Shown here one piece after another: positions 1 to 7,819 of a DNA stretch of 27,459 bases (its first letter is position 1; each line of letters starts with the position of its first letter). The DNA lies in the NCBI GenBank assembly GCA_050996405.1, contig JBPCRW010000001.1, forward strand, positions 1-27,459. The letters run 5' to 3'. The notes beneath the pieces are model-generated. The model saw only the letters and a program-made list of their open reading frames with translations. It made no database searches and was not told the DNA's origin. This stretch comes from JBPCRW01 sp050996405. GTDB lineage: Bacteria; Acidobacteriota; Blastocatellia; Pyrinomonadales; Pyrinomonadaceae. The position numbers and the translations under genes were made by a program.

Positions 1-834
1 ATCGGCTTGCGTTTTCCGGTCGAAGTCGGACTTATCGGCGACGCGAAACCGACGCTTGCCGCCCTTTTGCCGTATATCGAGCGCAATGAAGACCGTTCGT
101 TTTTGGAAACGGCGCAAGCGGGAATGAAGGACTGGTGGGAGCTAATGGAAACCCGCGCGATGCGCGACAATGTGCCGATAAAACCGCAGCGTGTCGCATG
201 GGAATTATCAAAACTCGCGCCGGATGACGCGATTATTTCCGGCGATTCCGGCACGAATACAACCTGGATTGCCAGACAATTTAAGATTAGAAAAAATCAA
301 ATGTTTAGCTGTTCCGGCACGCTGGCGACAATGGCTCCGGGCTTGCCGTATTCCATCGCCGCGCAAATCGCTTTTCCCGAACGCCAATCAATCGCCTTTG
401 TCGGCGACGGCGCGTTCACGATGCTGATGGGCGAATTCGCAACCGCCGTTAAATATAACTTGCCGATTCTGGTTGTGATAATCAAAAACGACGTTTTGGG
501 ACAGATAAAATGGGAGCAAATGGTTTTTCTCGGCAATCCCGAATACGGCGTGCAGCTTCAGCCGATTAACTTCGCCAAATACGCCGAAGCCTGCGGCGGA
601 CTCGGTTTCACGGTTGAAAAACCGGAAGACATTCGCCCAACTTTAGAACGCGCTTTGGCATCTAGAAAGCCGTGCGTCGTCGAAGTTGTGGTTGACCAGT
701 TTGAGCCGCCGATGCCGCCGAAAGTTACCTTGAAACAAGCTGAAGGTTTCGCCGAATCAATGATACGGGGCGAGCCGAATCGAGGCAAAATTGCGCTGAC
801 GCTTTTTAGAGATAAGTTGAATGAGTTGATATAA
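1..834 (+). CDS. Thiamine-diphosphate-dependent enzyme, pyruvate oxidase / pyruvate:quinone dehydrogenase-like (5' truncated by window)
   Basis: This is the C-terminal part of a ThDP enzyme of the POX/acetolactate-synthase superfamily; the reading frame is open back to base 1, so the N-terminus lies outside the window. The ThDP/Mg-binding motif is visible as GDGAF (about nt 403-417) followed about 27 residues later by KND. It lies in the usual Pyr-to-PP domain arrangement, with SGTLATMAPGLPYSIAAQIA just before it. The tail (EPPMPPKVTLKQAEGF) resembles the membrane-activation region of E. coli PoxB, where a similar IPP-IKLEQAKGF segment occurs. In that family pyruvate is decarboxylated and electrons go to quinone or oxygen. 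Acetolactate synthase or another ThDP decarboxylase cannot be ruled out without the N-terminal half. A palindromic repeat follows the stop. Confidence 0.85.
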   Translation: MGLRFPVEVGLIGDAKPTLAALLPYIERNEDRSFLETAQAGMKDWWELMETRAMRDNVPIKPQRVAWELSKLAPDDAIISGDSGTNTTWIARQFKIRKNQMFSCSGTLATMAPGLPYSIAAQIAFPERQSIAFVGDGAFTMLMGEFATAVKYNLPILVVIIKNDVLGQIKWEQMVFLGNPEYGVQLQPINFAKYAEACGGLGFTVEKPEDIRPTLERALASRKPCVVEVVVDQFEPPMPPKVTLKQAEGFAESMIRGEPNRGKIALTLFRDKLNELI

Positions 835-851
835 GGTTTGATAGAGATATT

Positions 852-923
852 AATGCAGAAACACGCACGAAGTAAGTGTGTTCTTTATCTATCGCGCCCT
901 TACTTCGTGCGGGCTTCTGCATT
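852..923. repeat. Palindromic interspersed repeat, copy 1
   Basis: The outer arms aatgcagaa (852-860) and ttctgcatt (915-923) are perfect complements, and so are the inner arms cgcacgaagtaag (864-876) and cttacttcgtgcg (899-911). A second diverged copy lies at 2045-2105. This is a REP/MITE-like element between two genes; it could also act as a terminator-like hairpin or stabilise the upstream mRNA. Confidence 0.8.
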
Positions 924-934
924 TAATAACGAAC

Positions 935-941
935 AAGGGAG
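935..941 (+). promoter_or_regulatory. Ribosome binding site that fixes the start of the enolase-superfamily gene
   Basis: AAGGGAG lies five bases upstream of the ATG at 947. It supports that ATG over an upstream TTG in the same frame, which would begin inside the palindromic repeat. Confidence 0.75.
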
Positions 942-946
942 ATAAA

Positions 947-2068
947 ATGGGTGCGGACAAATCAACAATTATCAAAGCCGAAGCGCGGCTGATTCGCGTT
1001 CCGGTTGATCCCCCGCGCGGAGACGCGATTCAGAAATTCGACGCGCTCGAACTGCCAATTGTAATGATTACCGATAAAGCCGGACGCGCGGGCGTTGGTT
1101 TCGGTTACACAATCGGCACGGGCGGAACGGCGATTCTCGAACTGATAAATAAAGAATTGCTGCCGCTGCTCGACGGCGAAGACGCGCGGCGCATCATTTA
1201 TATTCACGACAAACTTTACAAAAGCGTTCACGCCTTAACGCCCGGCTGTATTTCTTCGACCGCCTTTGCCGCGATAGATGTCGCGCTCTGGGATTTGGAA
1301 GGAAAGCGCACGGCGACACCGCTTTACATTCTGCTCGGCGGCGCGAAAGAAAAAGTTCCCGTTTATAACACAAACGTCGGCTGGCTCAGTCGTCCGCTTG
1401 ATGAAATGGTTGAACTTTCCAAAGAAGCCGTCGAAAAAAACGGTTTTCGCGCTCTGAAATTAAAAGTCGGCAAAGACGATGCCGAAGAAGACGCGGAGCG
1501 CGTCGGCAAAGTGCGCGAAGCAGTCGGCGGAAAAATCAGTTTGATGATTGACGCGAATCAATCGTGGACGATTGACGAAGCCGTGCCGCGCTTGAAAATG
1601 CTGGAAAAATTTAATCTCATCTGGATTGAAGAACCGCTTTTAGCCACCGATATTCAAGGATTTAAAAAACTCGGATTTCATACGCCAATCGCCCGCGCCG
1701 GCGGCGAAAGCCTCTATTCGATTGCCGATTTTTATCATTACGTTCGGCAGGGCGCGCTCGATATTTTGCAGCCGGATGCGGCGCGAATCGGCGGCATTTC
1801 AAACGCGATGCAGGTTTGTCATCTGGCAAAAGCCGCGAATCTGCGCGTCGCTCCACACGTCTCGCCCGAACTGTCGGTGACGATTGCGGCGGCGGTGACG
1901 AACAGTATGTTTGTCGAATATATTCCGCAGATGAATCCGGTTTTGAAAAATCATTTGCAGATAAAAGACGGTTTTGCGATTCCGTTTGACGCGCCCGGAC
2001 ACGGCATCGAATTTGACGAAGAAGCATTGGATAAATATGAGGAAAATGCGGAAACATGCACGAAGTAA
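947..2068 (+). CDS. Enolase-superfamily enzyme, mandelate racemase / sugar-acid dehydratase type
   Basis: The protein has 373 residues, normal for the mandelate racemase/muconate lactonizing family. The catalytic set is in order: KLKVGK around residue 170 (K-x-K base), MIDANQSW around 200 (metal Asp), IEEPL around 226 (metal Glu), GGES around 252 (metal Glu), and a LQPDAARIGG / APHVSPE pair around 275 and 303. That last pair corresponds to the Asp-His dyad of the MR subgroup. This points to proton abstraction alpha to a carboxylate, for example a sugar-acid dehydratase or racemase; the exact substrate cannot be read from sequence. The last residues (about from position 367) and the stop lie inside the second copy of the palindromic repeat, so the native C-terminus has probably been replaced. 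The flanking genes handle pyruvate and 2-hydroxyacids, compatible with acid-sugar breakdown. Confidence 0.88.
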   Translation: MGADKSTIIKAEARLIRVPVDPPRGDAIQKFDALELPIVMITDKAGRAGVGFGYTIGTGGTAILELINKELLPLLDGEDARRIIYIHDKLYKSVHALTPGCISSTAFAAIDVALWDLEGKRTATPLYILLGGAKEKVPVYNTNVGWLSRPLDEMVELSKEAVEKNGFRALKLKVGKDDAEEDAERVGKVREAVGGKISLMIDANQSWTIDEAVPRLKMLEKFNLIWIEEPLLATDIQGFKKLGFHTPIARAGGESLYSIADFYHYVRQGALDILQPDAARIGGISNAMQVCHLAKAANLRVAPHVSPELSVTIAAAVTNSMFVEYIPQMNPVLKNHLQIKDGFAIPFDAPGHGIEFDEEALDKYEENAETCTK

Positions 2069-2105
2069 GTGTGTCTTGCGCCCTTACTTCGCGCGTGCTT
2101 CTGCA
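2045..2105. repeat. Palindromic interspersed repeat, copy 2, overlapping the end of the enolase-superfamily gene
   Basis: This is the same element as at 852-923: aatgcggaa, then gcacgaagtaagtgtgt, a short loop, cccttacttcgcgcg and cttctgca. It is about 10 bases shorter in the loop and has several substitutions. The TAA of the upstream gene (2066-2068) lies in the left arm. Confidence 0.8.
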
Positions 2106-2113
2106 AAAAGAAA

Positions 2114-4099
2114 ATGGCAAATAATTTATTAGTTCAAATCAAGACGAAAACTCCGCCGACGAAACTCGAAAATCGCCTGCAAACCGGCACGACCTCGATG
2201 CTGGCGATTGATGTCGCCAATCTCAAAAAAGAATTGCAAATTAATGTCAAAGGCGAAGTCCGCTTTTCCGATGCCGATAAAGGGATGTATGCGTCGGACG
2301 CTTCAAATTACCGGATGATCCCGCTCGGCGTGATTTTGCCCGAAAGCGCGGAAGATGTCGAAACGGCGATTGCGATTTGCCGCAAATACGGCGCGCCGAT
2401 TTTCGCGCGCGGCGGCGGCACGGGCATTCCGGGTCAAACCGTCAACAACGGCGTTTTGTTCGATTTTTCAAAATATATGAATCATATTTTGGAATTGAAT
2501 GAACACGAAAAATATGCCCGTGTTCAGCCCGGTGTCGTTTTGGATTCTTTGAGAGACGCGGCGGAAAAATTTAATCTCACATTCGGTCCCGACCCCGCGA
2601 CGCACAGCCGCTGCACACTCGGCGGAATGATTGGCAACAATTCGTGCGGCGTTCATTCGGTAATGGCGGGCGAAACGGTTGATAACATTGACGAACTCGA
2701 AGTTTTGCTTTACGACGGCACAAGAATGACCGTCGGCGAAACGAACGATGATGAATTTGAAAAAATTATCAGCGCAGGCGGCAGACGCGGCGAAATTTAT
2801 CAAAAGTTAAAAACCTTTCGGGATAAATACGCCGACGCGATTCGGCGAAATTTCCCGCAAATTCCGCGTCGCGTTTCCGGTTTTAACTTGCCCGCGCTGC
2901 TGCCGGAAAATAATTTCAATGTCGCCCGCGCTCTGGTCGGTTCGGAATGCACCTGTGTCATTGTTCTGGAAGCGAAAACGAAACTTGTCGAAAGTCCACA
3001 GGCGCGTTCGCTGCTCGTTTTGGGCTACTCCGATATTTTTCACGCCGCCGATAATGTTCTCGCTCCGATGCCGTTTAAGCCGATTGCGCTCGAAGCCCTT
3101 GATAATATCTTCATCGAGGATATGAAGAAGAAGGGAATGCACCCGCGCCATCTCAATATGATGCCCGAAGGCAATGCGTGGCTGCTGGTCGAATTCGGCG
3201 GTACGGACAAACAGGATTCCGACGCAAACGCGAAAAAGTTAATGGAAGCATTGAAGAAAAACGGCAGCACGCCGATGAAACTTTTCGACAATCCGAAGGA
3301 AGAAAAACTCATCTGGTATCTGCGCGAAGAAGGTTTGGGGGCGACGGCGAAAATTCCGGGCGAACCCGATAATCATGAAGGTTGGGAAGACGCTTCCGTG
3401 CCGCCGAAAAATCTCGGAAAATACCTGCGCGATTTTCAAAAATTGTTGGATAAATACGGCTATTACGGTCCGCTTTACGGGCATTTCGGACAGGGCTGCG
3501 TTCACACGCGGCTGAATTTTGATTTGGAAACCGCCGACGGCATTAAAAACTTTAAATCTTTTTTAGAGGAAGCGGCGGATTTGGTTGTCAGCTACGGCGG
3601 TTCTTTGTCGGGCGAACACGGCGACGGGCAGGCGCGCGGCGAATTATTGCCGCGAATGTTTGACGACGAAATGATTCGGGCTTTCCGCGAATTCAAATCA
3701 ATTTTCGACCCCGATTGGAAAATGAATCCGGGCAAATTGATTGACCCTTACGCCGTGGATGAAAATCTGCGGCTTGGAAAGCATTACAATCCGCCCGAAG
3801 TCAAAACGCATTTTATTTACCCGGACGACCACCGGAGTTTTGCCGAAGCGACTGAAAGATGCGTCGGCGCGGGCGTGTGCCGCAGGCACGGCGGCGGCAC
3901 GATGTGTCCGAGTTATATGGTGACGCTCGAAGAAAAACATTCGACGCGCGGCCGCGCCAGACTTTTGGGCGAAATGATGCGCGGCGAAACTATCAAAGAC
4001 GGCTGGCAGAGCGAAGCCGTTTTCGAGGCTTTGGATTTATGCCTATCGTGCAAGGGCTGCAAGGGAGATTGTCCGGTGCAGGTCGATATGGCGACTTAA
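2114..4099 (+). CDS. FAD-linked oxidase with 4Fe-4S domain (N-terminal part of a split D-lactate/glycolate dehydrogenase-like protein)
   Basis: These 661 residues run from the ATG at 2114 (an ATG at 2201 is an alternative) to a TAA at 4097-4099. Visible parts are a PCMH-type FAD-binding domain (FARGGGTGIPGQTVNNG around residue 95-112, then GPDPATHSRCTLGGMIGNNS around 160-180), a C-terminal FAD-oxidase domain (SGEHGDGQARGELLPRMF near 500), and ferredoxin-like cysteines (CVGAGVC...C around 583-600 and CLSCKGCKGDCP around 643-654). In this family, substrates such as D-lactate or D-2-hydroxyacids are oxidised and electrons pass through Fe-S and CCG domains to the respiratory chain. The stop falls in CPVQVDMAT-stop-KPEF, where relatives read through with a tyrosine. 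The same frame continues to 5338 with matching family sequence, so this is one ancestral gene of about 1,035 codons plus an insertion. It is probably a pseudogene or a recent gene split. Confidence 0.88.
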   Translation: MANNLLVQIKTKTPPTKLENRLQTGTTSMLAIDVANLKKELQINVKGEVRFSDADKGMYASDASNYRMIPLGVILPESAEDVETAIAICRKYGAPIFARGGGTGIPGQTVNNGVLFDFSKYMNHILELNEHEKYARVQPGVVLDSLRDAAEKFNLTFGPDPATHSRCTLGGMIGNNSCGVHSVMAGETVDNIDELEVLLYDGTRMTVGETNDDEFEKIISAGGRRGEIYQKLKTFRDKYADAIRRNFPQIPRRVSGFNLPALLPENNFNVARALVGSECTCVIVLEAKTKLVESPQARSLLVLGYSDIFHAADNVLAPMPFKPIALEALDNIFIEDMKKKGMHPRHLNMMPEGNAWLLVEFGGTDKQDSDANAKKLMEALKKNGSTPMKLFDNPKEEKLIWYLREEGLGATAKIPGEPDNHEGWEDASVPPKNLGKYLRDFQKLLDKYGYYGPLYGHFGQGCVHTRLNFDLETADGIKNFKSFLEEAADLVVSYGGSLSGEHGDGQARGELLPRMFDDEMIRAFREFKSIFDPDWKMNPGKLIDPYAVDENLRLGKHYNPPEVKTHFIYPDDHRSFAEATERCVGAGVCRRHGGGTMCPSYMVTLEEKHSTRGRARLLGEMMRGETIKDGWQSEAVFEALDLCLSCKGCKGDCPVQVDMAT

Positions 4100-4159
4100 A
4101 AACCCGAGTTTCTTTCGCATTATTACGAAAAAAAACCACGCCCGCGCGTCGCGTGGACA

Positions 4160-5338
4160 ATGGGACATATTCATATTTGGGCAAAAATTGCCGCGCTCGC
4201 GCCCTCGATTGCAAACTTTTTTTCACACGCTCCAATTTTTGAAAACATCGCCAAATTTGCGGCGGACGTTCATCCGAATCGGACAATTCCGAGTTTCGCG
4301 CCATACACTTTTAAGAGTTGGTTTGAAAAACGAAAATCCGCTGATTTGTCAGAACCATCTGCGTTAGCGGATGGGTTCTCGTCTGAAAAAAGTGGCAGTA
4401 ATGGGTTAACGCTCAATCCGACCGCTAACGCAGGCGGTTCTGACACGAGCCGAAAATCCAAAGTGATTCTCTGGGCTGATACTTTCAATAATCATTTTCA
4501 CCCGCAGACGGCGCAAGCCGCTGTCGAAGTTCTTGAAGCGGCGGGTTTTCGCGTGATTGTGCCGAAGCAAAATCTGTGCTGCGGTCGTCCGCTTTACGAT
4601 TGGGGAATGATTACGGAAGCGAAGGTTTTATTAAAGCAAATTTTGGACACGCTCGAAACGGAGATTGAAAACGGCACGCCGATTGTCGTTTTAGAACCAA
4701 GCTGCGCGACGGTTTTCAAAGAAGAACTTTTAAACCTTTTCCCGACGGACGAAAACGCGAAACGGCTCGCCGCGCAGACGTTCCTGTTGAGCAATTTTCT
4801 CGAACAAAAAGCCAAGCATTTCCAACTGCCGAAATTAAAAACAAAGGCTTTGCTTCACGGGCATTGTCATCAAAAATCCATTTTCAAAATGGACGACGAG
4901 GAAGCGGTTTTGAAACGAATGGGCGTTGATTTTCAAGCACCGGAAACCGGTTGCTGCGGAATGGCGGGCGCGTTCGGTTTTGAACGCGAGCATTATGACG
5001 TTTCGATGAAATGCGGCGAGAGAGTTTTGCTGCCCGCCGTCCGCAAAGCCGAAAAAGATTGTTTGATAATCACCAGCGGCTTTAGCTGCCACGAGCAAAT
5101 CGCGCAGACGACAGAGAGGAAAGCGTTGCATCTGGCGCAAGTAATTCAAATGGCATTGCGTCAAACCGAATCGGACGGCGAAATTAGCGAGCAAAAATAT
5201 TTGGCGCGGCACACGCCGGAAGCGGCAATGTCAACGACCGGCAAAGCGTTGCTGGTCGGAACTGGTTTGCTAGCCGTCGGCGGTATTTTCGTTCTGGGAA
5301 GGTCAATATTTTCTAGGTTCGGAAATAAATCCGAATAA
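4160..5338 (+). CDS. CCG-domain Fe-S protein (C-terminal part of the split FAD/Fe-S dehydrogenase)
   Basis: The same frame as the upstream gene continues after the TAA at 4097-4099. The first ATG after that stop is at 4160, but homology resumes directly after the stop (KPEFLSHYY), so 4160 is only a possible restart. Two cysteine-rich CCG motifs are present, NLCCGRPLYDWGM (about nt 4573-4611) and GCCGMAGAFGFE (about nt 4951-4986), together with HGHCHQKS. These are typical of the heterodisulfide-reductase-like domain of GlpC/LldE and of fused FAD/Fe-S dehydrogenases. Residues of the stretch 4340-4459 come from an inserted palindromic element. A hydrophobic tail (KALLVGTGLLAVGGIFVLG) may be a membrane anchor. 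If translated separately, it could still partner the upstream polypeptide as in two-subunit enzymes; otherwise it is a non-functional remnant. Confidence 0.75.
   Translation: MGHIHIWAKIAALAPSIANFFSHAPIFENIAKFAADVHPNRTIPSFAPYTFKSWFEKRKSADLSEPSALADGFSSEKSGSNGLTLNPTANAGGSDTSRKSKVILWADTFNNHFHPQTAQAAVEVLEAAGFRVIVPKQNLCCGRPLYDWGMITEAKVLLKQILDTLETEIENGTPIVVLEPSCATVFKEELLNLFPTDENAKRLAAQTFLLSNFLEQKAKHFQLPKLKTKALLHGHCHQKSIFKMDDEEAVLKRMGVDFQAPETGCCGMAGAFGFEREHYDVSMKCGERVLLPAVRKAEKDCLIITSGFSCHEQIAQTTERKALHLAQVIQMALRQTESDGEISEQKYLARHTPEAAMSTTGKALLVGTGLLAVGGIFVLGRSIFSRFGNKSE
4340..4450. mobile_element. Palindromic mini-element inserted in frame within a protein-coding gene
   Basis: The inverted arms 4348-4370 (gtcagaaccatctgcgttagcgg) and 4422-4444 match as complements at 21 of 23 positions. 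The direct repeat cgaaaatcc flanks the element at 4331-4339 and 4451-4459 and reads as a 9-bp target duplication. Element plus duplication is 120 bp (40 codons) with no stop in the host frame. Removing it restores FEKRKSKVILWADTFNNHF, which reads like the family consensus. Confidence 0.85.
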
Positions 5339-5525
5339 ACCGGCGACTTAAATCGTTGAATAAAGCTGTCGTCATATCTATGGCAATAATTTTTTGATTC
5401 AGCAGAAATCCCGCCGAAATTTCCGCAGGTTTCAGCTTTGCGATTATCGTCCATCCGCAAATTTTTTGTTTCGCCGTAATTCCATTTCAAGTTTTTCCGC
5501 GTCTTCTGTTTTTTCGCGTCTTCCG

Positions 5526-5870
5526 TCATTTGAACTCTCTGCCTCCCAAACGCGAAAACGACCGTGCCGATTAAAAATAAAAACGAAACGACGTTGTTCC
5601 ATTTTAGAGTTTGGTCAAACATAAAATAAGCAATGACCGTGAAAACCGTCAGCGTTACGCATTCCTGAATAATTTTTAGCTGCGTGACTGTCAATCCCGC
5701 GTCCGAGCCGATTCGATTGCCGGAACTTGGAAAACATACTTAAAAAACGCCAAACCCCAGCTTGCTAAGATAGCCAGCCGCAACGCGCTGTCTTTGTGTT
5801 TCAAATGTCCATACCACGCAAACGTCATAAACGTATTTGAAATCACCAGCAACAAAACAAAAAGCCACAT
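5526..5870 (-). pseudogene. DUF486 (DMT-like) small membrane protein, frameshifted
   Basis: Reading the minus strand from the ATG at 5870 (GAGGT ribosome site nine bases upstream) gives MWLFVLLLVISNTFMTFAWY..., typical of DUF486 proteins of about 110-115 residues with four membrane helices. The frame breaks after QVPA (near 5717). One missing base would restore QVPANRIGSDAGLTVTQLK and rejoin the downstream frame (IIQECVTLTVFTVIAYFMF). A second shift, one extra base in a G run near 5543, would give the natural end FAFGGREFK-stop at 5526-5528. Without it the frame runs on to 5161, antisense to the preceding gene. The two indels suggest decay; consensus errors in the assembly are the alternative. 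Function of the family is unknown. Confidence 0.7.
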
Positions 5871-6051
5871 TTGCCATTCACCTCGAAATAAACTTAATCG
5901 CGGAATCAAGAGCAACCTTTATACCATGCGGTTGAGAAAAGTTAATTGGTGCAGTGAGTAGATTAAACCAAATTCCAGACTAATCGGTCGAAGCGAAGTA
6001 TAAAGAAAGCGAACCGATCTTTGTAGGTTTTTTTCTCAAATCAGTCCGCTT

Positions 6052-6080
6052 TTGTTTGTTCGGCGGCAAGTCGTTATAAT
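6052..6080 (+). promoter_or_regulatory. Sigma70-type promoter of lpd
   Basis: TTGTTT at 6052-6057 and a perfect TATAAT at 6075-6080 are separated by 17 bases. They lie 38 bases upstream of the lpd ATG, leaving a short leader that contains the ribosome site AAGAGGA. Confidence 0.7.
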
Positions 6081-6118
6081 ATCTTTTTACACAAAACTTT
6101 ATAGAAAAGAGGAATTAA

Positions 6119-7528
6119 ATGGCAGAACAATTTGACGTTTGTATTATCGGTTCGGGACCCGGCGGATACGTCGCGGCGGTGCGCGGAGCGCAGGTTGGTT
6201 TAAAAGTAGCGTTGATTGAAAAGGAAAAAGACGCGCGGCTTGGCGGAACGTGTGGTTTGCGCGGCTGCATTCCGACCAAAGCACTTTTAAACGCGGCGCA
6301 TTTGTATGAAAAAGCGGGACATTTCGAGCAGTTCGGTTTAAAGGTCGAAGGCTTGAGCTACGATTTTGAAAAAGTCCAAAAGTATAAATCGGATGTCGTG
6401 GCGAAAAACTCGGCGGGTGTCTCGTATCTGATGAAGAAAAATAAAGTTACGGTTTTTAACGGCTTTGGCAAAATCGCCGGACGCGGCAAAGTCGAGGTCA
6501 CGGGCGCGGACGGTAAAAAGCAAATTGTCGAAACGAAAAATATTATTATTGCGACGGGTTCGGTCGTGCGCCCGATTCCGGGTTTTGAAACCGACGGCAA
6601 ACAAGTCGTTAATTCAGACCAGATTCTGGAATTAAACAAAGTGCCGAAATCGATGATTGTCTTAGGTTCGGGTGCGGTCGGTGTCGAATTTGCGAGCGTT
6701 TATTCGCGCTTCGGCTGCGATACGACTGTTGTCGAATTGATGGACAGAATCGTGCCGCTCGAAGACGCGGAAGTTTCCAAAGAGTTAGAACGAAGTTTCA
6801 AAAAACGCGGCATCAAATGCTTGACCGGCATGAAAATGGACAAAATCGAAAAATCGAAAAAAGGCGTTAAAGTTTCAGGCAAAGATTCAAAAGATAAGGA
6901 CGTAACGCTCGAAGCCGAAATGCTTTTAGTGGCGATTGGCAGAATGCCGTATCTCGAAAATCTCGGACTCGAAAACACAAAAGTCGTCGTCAATCCGCGC
7001 GGCACGATCAAAGTCAACGAATTTTGCGAAACCGCCGAATCGGATGTTTTCGCCATCGGCGACGTGATTGACACGGCTTGGCTCGCGCATCTCGCCAGCA
7101 AAGAAGGAATTTTAGTCGTCGAAAAACTCGCGGGTAAAAAAGTCGAGCCAATCAATCAACGCCTCGTCCCAAACTGCACCTACTGCGACCCGGAAGTTGC
7201 AAGCGTCGGCTTAACCGAAGCGAAAGCCAGAGAAGAAGGCTACGATGTCAAAGTTGGCAAATTCCCGTTCTCGGCTTCCGGCAAAGCGCGAATTTTGGGC
7301 GAAACCGACGGCTTTGTAAAAATCGTCGCCGAGAAAAAATACGACGAGGTTCTGGGCGTTCACATCATCGGACCGCACGCGACGGAACTGCTTGCCGAAG
7401 CCTGCGTCGGAATGCAGTTGGAAACCACCGCCGACGAATTGGGCAGAACGATTCACGCCCATCCAACCGTTTCCGAAAGCATAATGGAAGCGGCGGAAGG
7501 CGTTCACGATTTGACGATTCATCTGTAA
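6119..7528 (+). CDS. lpdA: Dihydrolipoyl dehydrogenase (E3)
   Basis: The 469-residue length is standard for E3. The protein reoxidises dihydrolipoamide of 2-oxoacid dehydrogenase complexes or the glycine cleavage system, using FAD and NAD+. Visible motifs are the FAD Rossmann loop GSGPGGY (residues 11-17), the redox disulfide GGTCGLRGCIPTK (around 41-53), the NAD loop GSGAVGVEFASVYSRFG (around 180), the second FAD motif VFAIGDV (around 315), and the C-terminal HAHPTVSE with the catalytic His-Glu pair. The start is fixed by AAGAGGA five bases upstream. No E1/E2 genes are adjacent, and the gene has its own promoter, so it probably serves several complexes as a stand-alone gene. Confidence 0.95.
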   Translation: MAEQFDVCIIGSGPGGYVAAVRGAQVGLKVALIEKEKDARLGGTCGLRGCIPTKALLNAAHLYEKAGHFEQFGLKVEGLSYDFEKVQKYKSDVVAKNSAGVSYLMKKNKVTVFNGFGKIAGRGKVEVTGADGKKQIVETKNIIIATGSVVRPIPGFETDGKQVVNSDQILELNKVPKSMIVLGSGAVGVEFASVYSRFGCDTTVVELMDRIVPLEDAEVSKELERSFKKRGIKCLTGMKMDKIEKSKKGVKVSGKDSKDKDVTLEAEMLLVAIGRMPYLENLGLENTKVVVNPRGTIKVNEFCETAESDVFAIGDVIDTAWLAHLASKEGILVVEKLAGKKVEPINQRLVPNCTYCDPEVASVGLTEAKAREEGYDVKVGKFPFSASGKARILGETDGFVKIVAEKKYDEVLGVHIIGPHATELLAEACVGMQLETTADELGRTIHAHPTVSESIMEAAEGVHDLTIHL

Positions 7529-7746
7529 TTCGGTTGCGGACGAGAAAAATCAAATGGTTTTTGGGTTTTTAATCTGATTGACCGCTTTTTATTTAAAAGA
7601 TGAAAAATCGTTGCCTCTTTTTATCGTTTATTTAAGCAATCCGGGATGTTTCTTCCCGAAGAAAGAGAGCATAAAAGTAATAATTATCAGCCGTTGTCTG
7701 ATTGATAATTGGAAACTATTAGTGTTTTAAGCAGAATTTTAGTTAA
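7529..7746 (+). other. lpd downstream region with small hairpins, no gene recognised
   Basis: About 220 bases lie between the lpd stop and a strong terminator, with no convincing protein. A hairpin cggga...tcccg occurs near 7642-7660 and an inverted pair aattatca...tgataatt near 7681-7712. This could be a long 3' UTR or a small RNA ending at the terminator; no promoter is clear enough to choose. Confidence 0.4.
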
Positions 7747-7780
7747 AGAAAAAGCCGCAGTTTTAATTGCGGCTTTTTCT
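7747..7780. terminator. Strong intrinsic terminator, probably bidirectional
   Basis: A perfect 13-bp stem, agaaaaagccgca (7747-7759) with tgcggctttttct (7768-7780), encloses an 8-base loop. It has A-rich and T-rich sides, so it should work for lpd and for transcription from the right. Confidence 0.85.
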
Positions 7781-7819
7781 GGAGGAGGATAATTACTTTA
7801 AGCTCGGTGTTTCACATTA

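Noticed and set aside
878..946. TTG start for the enolase-superfamily gene
   Set aside because: The stretch is inside the palindromic repeat, and the ATG at 947 has a strong ribosome site.
2069..2113. Upstream start for the FAD dehydrogenase at 2069
   Set aside because: It falls within the repeat and encodes cysteine-rich sequence without family similarity.
1662..2120. Long minus-strand frames opposite the enolase, acyl-CoA synthetase and other genes
   Set aside because: They are antisense shadows of well-supported genes, Arg/Ser-rich and without recognisable motifs.
4097..4099. Stop codon reassignment or selenocysteine/pyrrolysine-type readthrough to explain in-frame TAA (4097) and TAG (27415)
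   Set aside because: TAA, TAG and TGA all end intact genes here (for example lpd, metX and lysC), and no recoding structure is apparent. Mutation or sequence error is simpler.
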